NCBI RefSeq assembly: GCF_030020805.1
Contig: NZ_CP125098.1
Span: forward strand, 6,471,501-6,535,500
Source: Paenibacillus sp. RC67
GTDB taxonomy: Bacteria; Bacillota; Bacilli; Paenibacillales; NBRC-103111
Length of the DNA: 64,000 bases
Reading direction: 5' to 3'
A program made the position numbers and the translations under genes. The notes under the pieces are model-generated. The model saw nothing but the letters and a program-made list of their open reading frames with translations, ran no database searches and was not told where the DNA came from. Below, piece by piece: positions 44,240 to 53,399 of this stretch (positions are counted from its first letter, which is position 1; each line of letters starts with the position of its first letter).

Positions 44240-45280
44240 TTATACGCTTACGAGCGCCGCAGATTGAAACGTAATGAACCTTTCCTTCGGAAGCTCCAAG
44301 GTTACAACCGAATGCTTGGCAAGCTTCAATTGGTGTGTCAAGTGTGCAGATACGTCTACGGTAACCGTCTGCGAAGGAAACTCCGGATTCGAATCGGTCT
44401 GTAAGGTAAGCCGGTAAAAGGCGCCTCTGAATTCAATGTGCTTCACCACTGCCTGCACTCCACCTTTGGAACTTGCGGGAGCTATCCCTATATGTTCGGG
44501 ACGGACGGCCAAAGGCTGCCGATCTCCATGCTGCTGGGAATTGGAAGCATCCCCGAAAAAGTTGATGGCTCCTATAAAATCAGCGACAAACGGCGAATTC
44601 GGACGATCGTATACTTCCTGTGGAGAGCCGATCTGCATGACTTCGGCATTTTTCATGACAACGATCCGATCAGCCATGGATAAAGCTTCCTCTTGGTCAT
44701 GTGTGACCATGATGGTCGTAATGCCGAGCTTCTCCTGCAAATCTCTGATTTCCGTACGCAGCTTCAAGCGCACCTTGGCATCTAACGCAGATAGCGGTTC
44801 ATCCAGCAGGAGAAAATCCGGTGACAGGACAACGGCTCTTGCCAGAGCAATACGCTGCTGTTGTCCTCCTGAAAGCTGTGCAGGATATCGGCTGCTCACA
44901 TGCTCCAAATCGACCAACGCCAACCCTTCCCTTACCTTTCCATCTATCTCCGCCTTGCTCAGCTTTCTGCCTTGCAACCCGTAAGCGATGTTCTGATAAG
45001 CAGTCAGATTAGGAAACAATGCGTACGATTGAAACACCATGCCAAAGTTACGCTTGGCAGGAGGAAGCTGGGTTATATCTTTGCCTCCTACGGTTATTTG
45101 GCCTTGTGTAGGAGTTTCCAAACCTGCTACGATGCGCAGCAGCGTTGTTTTGCCGCAGCCGCTCGGACCTAGCAGGCATATAAATTCATTTTTGCGAATG
45201 TCGATATTCACGTCTCTGAGCGCCGTGAACGAACCGAACGTCTTGTGGATTCCATGTATGGACAGGTAAGCCTGTGACAT
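44240..45280 (-). CDS. phnT: AEP ABC transporter ATP-binding protein (PhnT-like)
   Basis: 346 residues. Walker A GPSGCGKTT near 39, Q-loop, signature LSGGQQQR near 137, Walker B LLLDEPLSALD, and a C-terminal TOBE-like domain (about 255-340). Energises uptake with the fused permease. AGGAGG before the ATG. Preceded by an intergenic stretch with a 19-base box that is also found upstream of the binding-protein gene. Confidence 0.9.
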   Translation of the reverse strand: MSQAYLSIHGIHKTFGSFTALRDVNIDIRKNEFICLLGPSGCGKTTLLRIVAGLETPTQGQITVGGKDITQLPPAKRNFGMVFQSYALFPNLTAYQNIAYGLQGRKLSKAEIDGKVREGLALVDLEHVSSRYPAQLSGGQQQRIALARAVVLSPDFLLLDEPLSALDAKVRLKLRTEIRDLQEKLGITTIMVTHDQEEALSMADRIVVMKNAEVMQIGSPQEVYDRPNSPFVADFIGAINFFGDASNSQQHGDRQPLAVRPEHIGIAPASSKGGVQAVVKHIEFRGAFYRLTLQTDSNPEFPSQTVTVDVSAHLTHQLKLAKHSVVTLELPKERFITFQSAALVSV

Positions 45281-45402
45281 AAGCGCCTCCTATTAGTGAT
45301 CGAAGTTTGGATTTGAACGAATGCCTTTTCGTCGTTACACCTTCAGTATAGAGGTCAATTGTTATCGCACTGTTAAACGCAAGTTAATTTTATGTTATTT
45401 GT

Positions 45403-45421
45403 TGTTTTTAATTGTTTTTAG
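45403..45421 (-). promoter_or_regulatory. Putative AEP-regulon operator, site 2
   Basis: TGTTTTTAATTGTTTTTAG on the plus strand matches the box at 48432-48450 in 16 of 19 positions. Lies 123 bases before the phnT start. Proposed target of the DeoR-type regulator; AT-rich sequence makes chance likeness possible. Confidence 0.45.
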
Positions 45422-45427
45422 TTGTTA

Positions 45428-47134
45428 TTACCTAAGCTTAAAATGGCTTGTTGTGTTCTGAAGCTCCCCAGCCATAGCAAATAACGATTCTGAAGAACGT
45501 TTAATTTCCTCCATAGCAGCCAGCTGCTCTTCATTAGCGGCGGCTGTTTCATGACTCGATGCCGCGCCTTGCCGGGAACTCTCAGTTACTTGTTCCATGG
45601 CATCAGCCAACTCGCTGCTGTCCAGTGCCATCCGATGAATGGAGACGGTAACCTCTTCGGCCTGCTCCGTCACTTTGCCCATGAACCCATCAATAGAACG
45701 GAACACCTCGTTCATATGTGAAGAGCGTGCCACCCCATCGCTGGTCATGCCCATGCCTTTGTTCATAAAAGCGATTACGTCATCTGTCTTCATATGAATG
45801 GCCTGCAGCAGCCGAGTGATCTTCTTGGCAGCCTCATCCGTCTGTCCGGATAACTTTCTCACTTCATCAGCAACTGCTGTAAACCCTCGCCCTGCTTCTC
45901 CAGCTCTTGCCGCTTCGATAGCGGCGTTCATTGCGAGCAGGTTCGTTTGTCCTGCAATTTCGGAAATAATTCCTGTTATGGAGCCAATCTGGCTGCACTC
46001 CTCACCCAACCTGTTTACTACAAGTTCGGTTTCGGTTACCATCCCATAAATGTCGCTCATTTGCCGCTGCATCTGCTGAGCCGCGGCAACTCCTTCACGT
46101 GAGGAGCCTAGCGCTGCTTCTGTTAATTGAGTCATACGGCTGCTGCTTATGCTCATCAAATCCATGTCCGTTTTCATTCGATGCACCGCGGCCAGAGATT
46201 GCGTTAAACAGCTTACCTGCTGATGAATACCTTCGTTCAGCCTTTCTGTTGTAACGGCGATGACTTCCGCAGCCTCCTTGCTTTGTTCTACATGAGAGGC
46301 GAATCGGCCGGCACTGTCCACCAACTGCTCGGCATTATGGCTGATCGTATAAACAAGCTGCCGCAGCCCCTTCATCATCGAATGAAACGATCGATTCAGC
46401 ATGCCGATTTCATCCTTGGACTCATACAACCCTTGAACCGTTAAGTCTCCTCGTTCAGCCCGCTCCATTAACGACTGCATCTGCCGAACCGGCTTCACGA
46501 TCAAGTGTGCGATCCACGCTCCGCATAGACTGTTCAGGACAAGGGCTGCGACCGAAGTCGCAATGAGCACACGGATCAACTCCGCATAAAGTGAGTTCCG
46601 ATCTTGATTCAAACGCTCCGCCGTCTCCAGTCGGTTCTGCTCCAGGCTGCCGGTAAATTCATCTAGCGTTTCCATAATGCTTTTCATATGGGTCCTGTAA
46701 TATTGGTAAGCTTCCTGCTGCTTTCCCTGCTTGGACAGCTTCATTACGCTGCTGCGTTCTTCTTCATAATCGACAAAAGCTTTTTGGAGCTTCGCGCTCC
46801 ACATCTCGCTGACCGAATCCCCTCGGGCGGATGTATCGAATTGTTGAATCAACTGCTGCGTCGAAGTCGATACCTTGCTCATCTCGTTGTCCAATACATC
46901 TTGGTAGTGGGGGACATGCTCCAGCATCTTATCGTTCATTCGGTGAATATTGCTCTCCGCTTTATTAATCCATATCGTTGGCAAGTAGTCCGTATTGTAC
47001 ATGGTATCCGCCTTCTGGTTGATATCCTTTAGGAAGATATAGCTCGAAGCTGTCATCATAGTAAGAAACAAGACGGTAATGCCGTTAAGCAGCATGATTT
47101 TCCTTGCTATGTTCCAATGTCCGATCCATCGCAT
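45428..47134 (-). CDS. Methyl-accepting chemotaxis protein embedded in AEP locus
   Basis: 568 residues. Helix 1 (about 12-32), an extracellular four-helix-bundle sensor of about 150 residues, helix 2 (about 188-210), HAMP, then a long coiled-coil signalling domain with the hairpin EAARAGEAGRGF. It signals to CheA/CheW. It sits between the AEP-binding protein and phnT on the same strand, 96 bases after the former and with GGGGGAAT ribosome site. Context suggests chemotaxis to AEP, directly or via the binding protein; sequence alone does not show the ligand. Confidence 0.92.
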   Translation of the reverse strand: MRWIGHWNIARKIMLLNGITVLFLTMMTASSYIFLKDINQKADTMYNTDYLPTIWINKAESNIHRMNDKMLEHVPHYQDVLDNEMSKVSTSTQQLIQQFDTSARGDSVSEMWSAKLQKAFVDYEEERSSVMKLSKQGKQQEAYQYYRTHMKSIMETLDEFTGSLEQNRLETAERLNQDRNSLYAELIRVLIATSVAALVLNSLCGAWIAHLIVKPVRQMQSLMERAERGDLTVQGLYESKDEIGMLNRSFHSMMKGLRQLVYTISHNAEQLVDSAGRFASHVEQSKEAAEVIAVTTERLNEGIHQQVSCLTQSLAAVHRMKTDMDLMSISSSRMTQLTEAALGSSREGVAAAQQMQRQMSDIYGMVTETELVVNRLGEECSQIGSITGIISEIAGQTNLLAMNAAIEAARAGEAGRGFTAVADEVRKLSGQTDEAAKKITRLLQAIHMKTDDVIAFMNKGMGMTSDGVARSSHMNEVFRSIDGFMGKVTEQAEEVTVSIHRMALDSSELADAMEQVTESSRQGAASSHETAAANEEQLAAMEEIKRSSESLFAMAGELQNTTSHFKLR

Positions 47135-47230
47135 TATTCATTCCCCCGGTTAAGACAGCATAGATCTCTGCATATGTAGGAAAAGAAACATACGCGAAAC
47201 AATTGTCCCGCGCATGTCCTTGAATCCGAA

Positions 47231-48337
47231 TTATTTTTTAGGCTCGCTCTTCGCGTCGTAACGTTTGCTCCATTCCGCTAATACGGAGTCGCGGTTTTTC
47301 GCGGATTCGTTCAAATCCAGCTTGATCAATTGCTTCAAAGGATCTTTATCGTAGCCTTCAGGAATGGCGTTCGAATCACTTTTTACAGCCATGATCGCAT
47401 AGTTCTTGCCATATTCCTTCATAGCGTCGTCCGTAATAGCCCAGTCAAGGAAATCTTTAGCCGCTTGCTTCACTACCTTTTTCTTCATTAGAGCATTAGC
47501 TTCTACATCCCAGCCGGAGCCTTCCTTAGGGAAAACGACCTCAACCGGAGAGCCGCCCTTCTTCTCTTGAATACCTCTATAGCCAAAAGCAATCCCGATC
47601 GGATATTCGCCTGTTCCCGCCATTTTGGCCGGCTTGGAACCTGAATGCACATACATCGCAACATTGTCATGCAGCTTGTTCATGTAATCCCAAGCTTTGT
47701 CCTTACCCATTAAGGAAACAAGACCGGACACTGTCAGGAAGCCTGTACCGGAGGAAGCCGGATTCGGCATTGTAATTAATCCTTTATACTCTGGCTTGGT
47801 CAAATCAGCGTAGGATTGAGGTACAGGTAAATTTCTTTTCTCCATCTCTTTCTTATTCACTACAAATGCTGTTTCCCAAGCGTCGATGCCGACCCAGTGA
47901 GTCGGGCTGTTTTTGTCCTTGAAATCGGCTTGAATACGCTCAACTCCTTTTGGAGAATAGCCTTCAAGCATGCTGTTCTGATCCAGTACGAGCAAGCTTG
48001 TAGCCGCCACTCCCCATACAACGTCGGCCTGAGGATTGTCTTTTTCTGCAAGCAGCTTGGCCGTCACGATACCTGTGGAATCGCGTACGATGTTCAACTT
48101 AATATCCGGATACTTTTGCTTGTAGGTTTGAAGGTATGCTTTGATTTGGTCATCCTCCAAAGCGGTATAAACCGTTAAATCCTTGCTTTTCGTATCGATA
48201 TTCGATTCTGTGCTTGCATTGGCTCCGCTCGCTTTCGATGCATCTGCAGACGCATTCCCTTTCGATGTGCTTCCGCATGCGGATAATAGGGATACGGACA
48301 TTACGAGTGCTGCAACCAGTGCTAAAGGCTTTCTCAT
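47231..48337 (-). CDS. phnS: AEP-binding lipoprotein (PhnS-like)
   Basis: 368 residues, lipobox LLSAC (Cys 21), then an iron/phosphonate-type solute-binding fold: LTVYTALEDDQIKAYL, ADVVWGVAATS, YADLTKPEYKGLI and GIAFGYRGIQEKKGG. Matches proteins assigned as putative 2-aminoethylphosphonate binding components. GGAGAGGG before the ATG. First gene of the leftward locus; promoter region has the 19-base box. Confidence 0.88.
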   Translation of the reverse strand: MRKPLALVAALVMSVSLLSACGSTSKGNASADASKASGANASTESNIDTKSKDLTVYTALEDDQIKAYLQTYKQKYPDIKLNIVRDSTGIVTAKLLAEKDNPQADVVWGVAATSLLVLDQNSMLEGYSPKGVERIQADFKDKNSPTHWVGIDAWETAFVVNKKEMEKRNLPVPQSYADLTKPEYKGLITMPNPASSGTGFLTVSGLVSLMGKDKAWDYMNKLHDNVAMYVHSGSKPAKMAGTGEYPIGIAFGYRGIQEKKGGSPVEVVFPKEGSGWDVEANALMKKKVVKQAAKDFLDWAITDDAMKEYGKNYAIMAVKSDSNAIPEGYDKDPLKQLIKLDLNESAKNRDSVLAEWSKRYDAKSEPKK

Positions 48338-48431
48338 TCAAATTCCCTCTCCTTTTGTTTGGTGGATAAGTTAACTATAAAGGGGAATTGTAAAATGACT
48401 ATAAAATACATGTAAAGAAATTGTTTTTTTA

Positions 48432-48450
48432 TATTTTTCATTGTTTTTGG
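48432..48450 (-). promoter_or_regulatory. Putative AEP-regulon operator, site 1
   Basis: TATTTTTCATTGTTTTTGG on the plus strand, 95 bases before the binding-protein start. Shares 16 of 19 bases with 45403-45421. Confidence 0.45.
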
Positions 48451-48477
48451 TTGCGTTTGTAGCTTGATAAACGAAAA

Positions 48478-48521
48478 GAAACACAACTTCTTGAGGCGTA
48501 AAGCCTCTAAGGTTGTGTTTC
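48478..48521 (-). terminator. Terminator of the frameshifted lipoprotein gene
   Basis: GAAACACAAC/GTTGTGTTTC outer stem and GAGGC/GCCTC inner stem; leftward TTCTTTTCG follows. Confidence 0.75.
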
Positions 48522-48529
48522 CTTGGTAG

Positions 48530-49577
48530 TTATTCTTTGATCTTTTCAAATTTGGCGTCGTACAGCCGGAACATCGTTTTGTAGCCGGATTCGTCAATTT
48601 TGATCCCTACGTCGAGTCTGCCGGTAATTTGCAGCGGCCCCGTCGTATAGCGCAGCTTCGTATCCTTCGGAACGAATACGATCATGATTTTGTTCCAGTA
48701 CGTTTCGTCCCCATTATCGAATGGACATTCTGCTCCAGGCTGGGGAATGAGCAGAAACCAGTGCTTATCGAAGGATAGCACCTCGCCCATAAAGCCCTTG
48801 ATCTGCACGGTCTTGCCGTTCAAATCCCAGAACTTGTTGGACGGCGTCGATTGCTTATCATCGTCGAAAAACTCCGACCACTTCAGCTCGTTCGACGCCG
48901 GCTTAGCGGATGGCGTCGGTTTGGCGGCAGGCGGCGTCTCTTCCGCCGCCGGTGCTGGCTCCACGGCTGAGGCTGGCGCTGCCGTGGGGGCGGGCTCCGC
49001 CGCTGGCTGCTGCGCGGCGGTGACGGCCTTCGGCTCCTGCTGCGCTGGAGCCGGGGATACGCTTGCGGCAGGCGTTGCCTCTGCCGCTGCGTTAGCCGCC
49101 ATCCCCTGCGGCGCTGGGGATGGGCTGCTGTCCCCCCTGCCTGTAGTGCAGGGGGGACGCGGAGGCCGCCGCAGGCGAGGCCGCCGCAGGCGAGGCGGCC
49201 GGAGCTACCGGACTCGGGGCAGCGCCCGAGTCCACGGGTTTGCCTTCTGCGGCGGGCACCGCAGAAGGGGCAGCCACGGCGGCGGAGAAGGACGCCGCCG
49301 GAGGCTCTGCGGCCGGCTTGGAGCCGCAGCCGGCCAGAAGCGCAGCCGCGAACAGCACCGCGGTCGCGACCTTGGCCTGAGCGCGCCTCAAGCCGCGCGC
49401 TCCCCCAACCTTTTCCAAGCGTCGATGCATCCCATCAAGATACCCGCTATCTGCTTCGACTCCCATGCTGTCCCTTCTATTCGCAAGCCCTTCCTTGCTC
49501 TTGCTTCCTCTGTTCCTATCTAGCAATGATCTCTCCATCCAAGTCTTCCCCCTCTTGATCGAGCATGATTGATTCAT
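48530..49577 (-). pseudogene. Frameshifted DUF3299-like lipoprotein
   Basis: Two overlapping frames form one gene. The 5' frame (49577-49092) gives a lipobox LLAGC and an Ala/Pro-rich tether, then stops after QPIPSAAGDGG. The 3' frame (to 48530) continues the same Ala/Pro style (SPSPAPQGMAANAAAE) and ends in a domain of about 110 residues (DLNGKTVQIKGFM, HWFLLIPQPGAECPF, PLQITGRLDVG) like DUF3299. Dropping one base in the C6 or G6 run near 49128-49150 joins them. That spot is a CCCCCCTGC/GCAGGGGGG hairpin. Could be a real mutation, a phase-variable tract, or sequencing error. The start within the long N-terminal region is uncertain. It follows the MacB-like pair by 21 bases. Confidence 0.7.
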
Positions 49578-49597
49578 GACTCACCTAAATGGCGCCC

Positions 49598-50818
49598 TTA
49601 TGACCGGAACAGCTGCAGCGGATCAACTCGGTACAAATTCATGGCCGGCCACAACGAAGCTAACACTCCAACCGCTAATGTCCCCAGCATTAACAGCCCT
49701 TCTCCGTAAGTAAACTGCCACACATCCAGAGCAATTCCCGAGAAATCAAACAACACATCCCGACCTGCATAACTCCCCGCATGACCGGCCACCAGCCCAA
49801 TCACCAAGCCTATCGCCGTCAACAGCAGCCCTTCCCCAATCAACGACATCCATACGAATGATTTGGATTTGCCAATCAGCCGGAGTAAGCCGACATCCTT
49901 TTTGCGTTCATTGACTGCTGCAGTCAATGACAATAATATTGAAATGGCGGCAAGCACGATGCAAAGTACGGTCACGATACTGATAACCTGCGAGCCTTTA
50001 TCCACCATGTTAACGACATCTGCAATGGCTTTACTTGTATAAATCGCCTGCACATTATCGATTCGATCGTACTTATTCTTGAGTGTCTGTGCTCCGAGCA
50101 GCGTTTTCGGTTTAATAAGGACCGAGGTGATGTCCTTATGCGAACCTTGCTGGCTCTGATGAACCGCCCAAGCATAATCTACCGTAGTGAATACAGCCCG
50201 ATCGTCAGATGTATGAAGCGGCGGCAAAATACCAACTACCTTATAGGCAAAGCTATGATGCGCTTCATGCTCCTCGTGAGACTCGCCGTTCTCCTCTTCA
50301 TCCTCGTGCTCCCCTTCCTGCACGAGCCCATGACCTCCATGAAACGTATCTCCCACATGAACGCCAAGTGTTTTGGCGACATGAGATCCGATAATGGCTT
50401 CCCCTGTTTGCACATAAACCGTACCCGCTTCCAACTTTTTATCACCGTATCGGGCTAAGAAATAACGGGCATCAATACCGACAATCGGATAGCCGTTCAG
50501 GTTGTCTCCGGTCGTCATCGCAAATGCCGCTTCCGTCTGCTCTTCCTTCTGAATCTGAGCAAATACCTCGTAAGGAATGTTTCCCGTCGGAGTGCCCACA
50601 TGGTAGTACGTGTTCAATGCAAGCTGCGTCTGGCTGCCTTTGGCTCCAACTGTAAGTTCGAATGGACCATAGCCTTTCTCAGCTCCCTGCTCTACGCCTT
50701 GACTGCAAAGAATAAGGAACACCAGGAGCGCTACGGTCATCGCAACTGAAAAAATTGTCAATAGCGACAGCGTTTTGCGGTGCAGCATATTACGCCATAA
50801 CAAATGAGGCAGATTCAA
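49598..50818 (-). CDS. MacB/FtsX-like ABC permease with His-rich loop
   Basis: 406 residues. Helix near 20-45, large extracellular domain, then three helices (about 270-400) in FtsX/MacB order. The extracellular part contains EGEHEDEEE and SHEEHEAHHS, an acidic/His-rich loop suited to binding zinc or other divalent ions. Start is TTG 50818 (LNLPHLLWRN), with GGAGGGG at 7 bases; an upstream ATG would overlap the ATPase gene by 86 bases. Operon with the ATPase (29-base overlap) and the DUF3299-like lipoprotein. Confidence 0.82.
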   Translation of the reverse strand: MNLPHLLWRNMLHRKTLSLLTIFSVAMTVALLVFLILCSQGVEQGAEKGYGPFELTVGAKGSQTQLALNTYYHVGTPTGNIPYEVFAQIQKEEQTEAAFAMTTGDNLNGYPIVGIDARYFLARYGDKKLEAGTVYVQTGEAIIGSHVAKTLGVHVGDTFHGGHGLVQEGEHEDEEENGESHEEHEAHHSFAYKVVGILPPLHTSDDRAVFTTVDYAWAVHQSQQGSHKDITSVLIKPKTLLGAQTLKNKYDRIDNVQAIYTSKAIADVVNMVDKGSQVISIVTVLCIVLAAISILLSLTAAVNERKKDVGLLRLIGKSKSFVWMSLIGEGLLLTAIGLVIGLVAGHAGSYAGRDVLFDFSGIALDVWQFTYGEGLLMLGTLAVGVLASLWPAMNLYRVDPLQLFRS

Positions 50819-51524
50819 GCGGCTCCCCTCCTTCTCCTCCAGACTGCCGTCCCGGCTCAGCCCGAAGCAGCTCATTGATGTCGCTCATGTAGACCCGAGT
50901 TGGGTACAGTTCCGCCAAATGCAAGTCATGCGTTACCGTTACGAGCGTCGCTCCCTCCTGTTCGCACAAAGACAGGAGTAGCTGCATAATTGAGCCAGCG
51001 GCTTCCCAATCCAGACTTCCAGTCGGCTCATCCGCCAAAATAAACGGCGGGCGATGTATCAATGCCCGAATGATCGCTACCCGCTGCTGCTGCCCTCTGG
51101 ACAGCTGTGCAGGCAGATGATGCTTCCTGTGCTCCAAGCCAACCCTCTCAAACCAATCGTTCATCTGAGCTTCCCGCTCCTGTTTGCTCCACTGCTTCGG
51201 CATCACCAATTCCACATTTTGCTTTGCAGTCAACGATGAAATCAAATGAAAATCTTGAAATATATAGCCAACCTGACGCGCCCTATATTGATCTCGCTGC
51301 GCCTCGGAATAACGATGCAGCGGGTTGTTGTCTATCGTAATTTCTCCGCTATCCGGTGTAAGCACTCCCCCTAACAAATGCAGCAAGGTGCTCTTCCCGC
51401 TGCCGCTCGGACCGATTAAGGCTAATCGCTGTCCCTTTTCCACGAACCAATGGGGGATATGCAATATGGGAGATTCCGCCCCATCCATGACGAACGATTT
51501 ACGCACATTCATCAGTGTGATCAT
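50790..51524 (-). CDS. MacB/LolD-like ABC transporter ATP-binding protein
   Basis: 244 residues. Walker A GPSGSGKST near 36, Q-loop, signature LSRGQQQR near 141 (Gly-to-Arg change in LSGGQ), Walker B FILADEPTGSLD. Mechanotransmission-type ABC, working with the permease downstream. Similar ATPase-permease-DUF3299 sets occur in metal-regulated loci of Proteobacteria (zrg-type); the likeness is from memory and gene order only. Confidence 0.9.
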   Translation of the reverse strand: MITLMNVRKSFVMDGAESPILHIPHWFVEKGQRLALIGPSGSGKSTLLHLLGGVLTPDSGEITIDNNPLHRYSEAQRDQYRARQVGYIFQDFHLISSLTAKQNVELVMPKQWSKQEREAQMNDWFERVGLEHRKHHLPAQLSRGQQQRVAIIRALIHRPPFILADEPTGSLDWEAAGSIMQLLLSLCEQEGATLVTVTHDLHLAELYPTRVYMSDINELLRAEPGRQSGGEGGEPLESASFVMA

Positions 51525-51552
51525 CTTTATGCCTCAGCCCCTTCTCCGTCTT

Positions 51553-51588
51553 AATAAAACAGGCAGGGGAAGTAGTATCCCCTGCCTG
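51553..51588 (-). terminator. Terminator of alkaline phosphatase gene
   Basis: CAGGCAGGGGA/TCCCCTGCCTG, 11 bp, 7-base loop; leftward TTTTATT. Confidence 0.9.
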
Positions 51589-51671
51589 AGTCTGTCGAGA
51601 AACCTGTTATTTCGGCAATTTGCTATATGGTAGGTGGGGTATGCCTCAGAGGCGTTTACGTCCGCCTTACG

Positions 51672-53399
51672 TTATTTCAAGCTGATACGTTCGGACAGCG
51701 CGTCCCAAGTCAGCTTTTTACCAGTCAATTGCTGGAAAGTATCCAAGGACAACCACAACAATCCGTTATCCATATCGGCTTTGAAGCTGCTTGCAGCGCC
51801 ATTTTGGCTCACTTCCAAAGTTTCTACATTAACGGAAACCTTGTTAGCTTCTTTCGACAGCACAACGGATTTGGAAGCTTCATCCCAAGCTACAGTCACG
51901 CCCAACGCATCGGACAATGCTCTTGCCGGATACAGTACTTTGTTATCGCGAGTTACTTTGAATTTCGGATAAACGTATTGAGCTTGCATTGCAGCCGTCG
52001 TACCTTCCAAGTCTACATTTGCAACCTTGGCGATCGCTTTGGCAATGTCTGTGTTGTCGATTTGACCTTTAACCAGATCCGCAATCGGTCCGTACGCCCA
52101 TACACCAACGTCTACCGCCGAGTGGCCGTGGCCGGTAAAGCCCACCATGAATCTTTTTGCCATAACAGCGTTATAAGCGCCCTCTTGAGTATAAGAAGTA
52201 CCGTCACCAGCCATAATGTAAGCTGCTTCTTCGTCCGTCAAATCGTTGTAGCTAGTGTTCTCGAACACCAATTGTTTAATTTCTTCGATGCTTTTTGCCG
52301 CTTTCAGCTTAGTAGCGAACACTTCGGAAGATTGTTTTTCTTTATTCCAAGCATCTACGTTAATTTCATATACACCATCGCGGGACAACGACAATCCGCC
52401 GGTTTCATGATCAGCTGTAACAACAACCGAGGTATTGCCGTCTTTTTTCGCGAAATCCATCGCTACTTTGACAGCGGCGTCAAAATCCAACGCCTCTTGT
52501 ACGAGGGATGGAAGGTCATTCGCATGGCCTGCATGGTCGATACGTCCGCCTTCGATCATCATCGTGAAGCCTTTTTGATTTTGAGACAAAATATCGATCG
52601 CTTTTTGTGTCATATCTGCCAAGCTAGGAATGGTTTCATCACGGTCCAGCACATAATCCACATGGGAATTGCCGAACAGACCGAGCGCTTTGCCATCCTT
52701 CGCGTTCAAGCTTTGCAAGCCTTTTTTATCGTAAACGACTTTGTAGCCTTTAGCCTCAAAATCCGGAATGATCGTCTTGTCCGTACGTTTGCCCTTCTCT
52801 TCCTTACTTAAGAAAAACTGCTTACCTCCACCGAATAGCACATCTACGCTTTGATCGTTCAAATATTGCGAGGCAATGGCGCTCTCGTTATCTCTGTTAC
52901 GCACATGAGAGGCGTATACAGCAGGTGTTGCATGCGTAATTCTCGCTGTTGTAACAAGACCGGTCGATTTGCCAACCTTCTCGGAAGCTTCGATAACGGA
53001 AGCAAAAGGCTTGGATGCGTCTTCATTCGAAACGCTAATACCGGCGTTATAGGTTTTGTGTCCTGTAGCAAATGCAGTACCGGCTGATGCCGAATCCGTT
53101 ACTTCTCCAGATACCATTACGCCGCCGTCTTCTCCACGGTCTGCATATGTAGTGGCTTGACCCACATAGTAGGAATCCAGCTCCAGATGATTTTTGTTCA
53201 GAAAATGACGGGAATAATCTCTAGCCGCAGATACTTGGGCAGGGCCCATTCCATCACCGATCAATACGATGACATTTTTCGATTTAGCCGCAGCAGCAGG
53301 AGCAGCCGAATCGGCAGCAAAAGCTGAACCTACGGTTAATGCCGGCAGCAAGGAAAGCGCCATACCGGATACTACCAATTGCTTGAACACTTTTTTCAA
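51672..53399 (-). CDS. phoA: Secreted alkaline phosphatase with C-terminal stalk domain
   Basis: 575 residues: signal peptide (cut near SAFAADS), PhoA fold with metal/nucleophile motifs IGDGMGPAQVS, VTDSASAGTAFATG (nucleophile Ser), GGRIDHAGH and VTADHETGG, and HGHSAVDVGVWA. The last 110 residues form a stalk/copper amine oxidase N-like domain (YPARALSDALGVTVAWDEAS) absent from E. coli PhoA, probably for wall interaction. Start is TTG 53399 (LKKVFKQ) with GGAGGGG at 7 bases; the open frame runs further but lacks a ribosome site. Releases phosphate from organic phosphomonoesters outside the cell, so probably phosphate-regulated; a TATAAT lies about 50 bases upstream without a good -35. Confidence 0.93.
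   Translation of the reverse strand: MKKVFKQLVVSGMALSLLPALTVGSAFAADSAAPAAAAKSKNVIVLIGDGMGPAQVSAARDYSRHFLNKNHLELDSYYVGQATTYADRGEDGGVMVSGEVTDSASAGTAFATGHKTYNAGISVSNEDASKPFASVIEASEKVGKSTGLVTTARITHATPAVYASHVRNRDNESAIASQYLNDQSVDVLFGGGKQFFLSKEEKGKRTDKTIIPDFEAKGYKVVYDKKGLQSLNAKDGKALGLFGNSHVDYVLDRDETIPSLADMTQKAIDILSQNQKGFTMMIEGGRIDHAGHANDLPSLVQEALDFDAAVKVAMDFAKKDGNTSVVVTADHETGGLSLSRDGVYEINVDAWNKEKQSSEVFATKLKAAKSIEEIKQLVFENTSYNDLTDEEAAYIMAGDGTSYTQEGAYNAVMAKRFMVGFTGHGHSAVDVGVWAYGPIADLVKGQIDNTDIAKAIAKVANVDLEGTTAAMQAQYVYPKFKVTRDNKVLYPARALSDALGVTVAWDEASKSVVLSKEANKVSVNVETLEVSQNGAASSFKADMDNGLLWLSLDTFQQLTGKKLTWDALSERISLK

Noticed and set aside
48684..49523. 279-codon open frame on the plus strand, Gly/Arg/Ala-rich
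   Set aside because: Antisense to the Ala/Pro-rich lipoprotein tether; GC-rich repeats keep it open by composition.
51627..52811. 394-codon open frame on the plus strand
   Set aside because: Lies wholly antisense to the phoA gene, has no ribosome site and no recognisable domain; a shadow frame.
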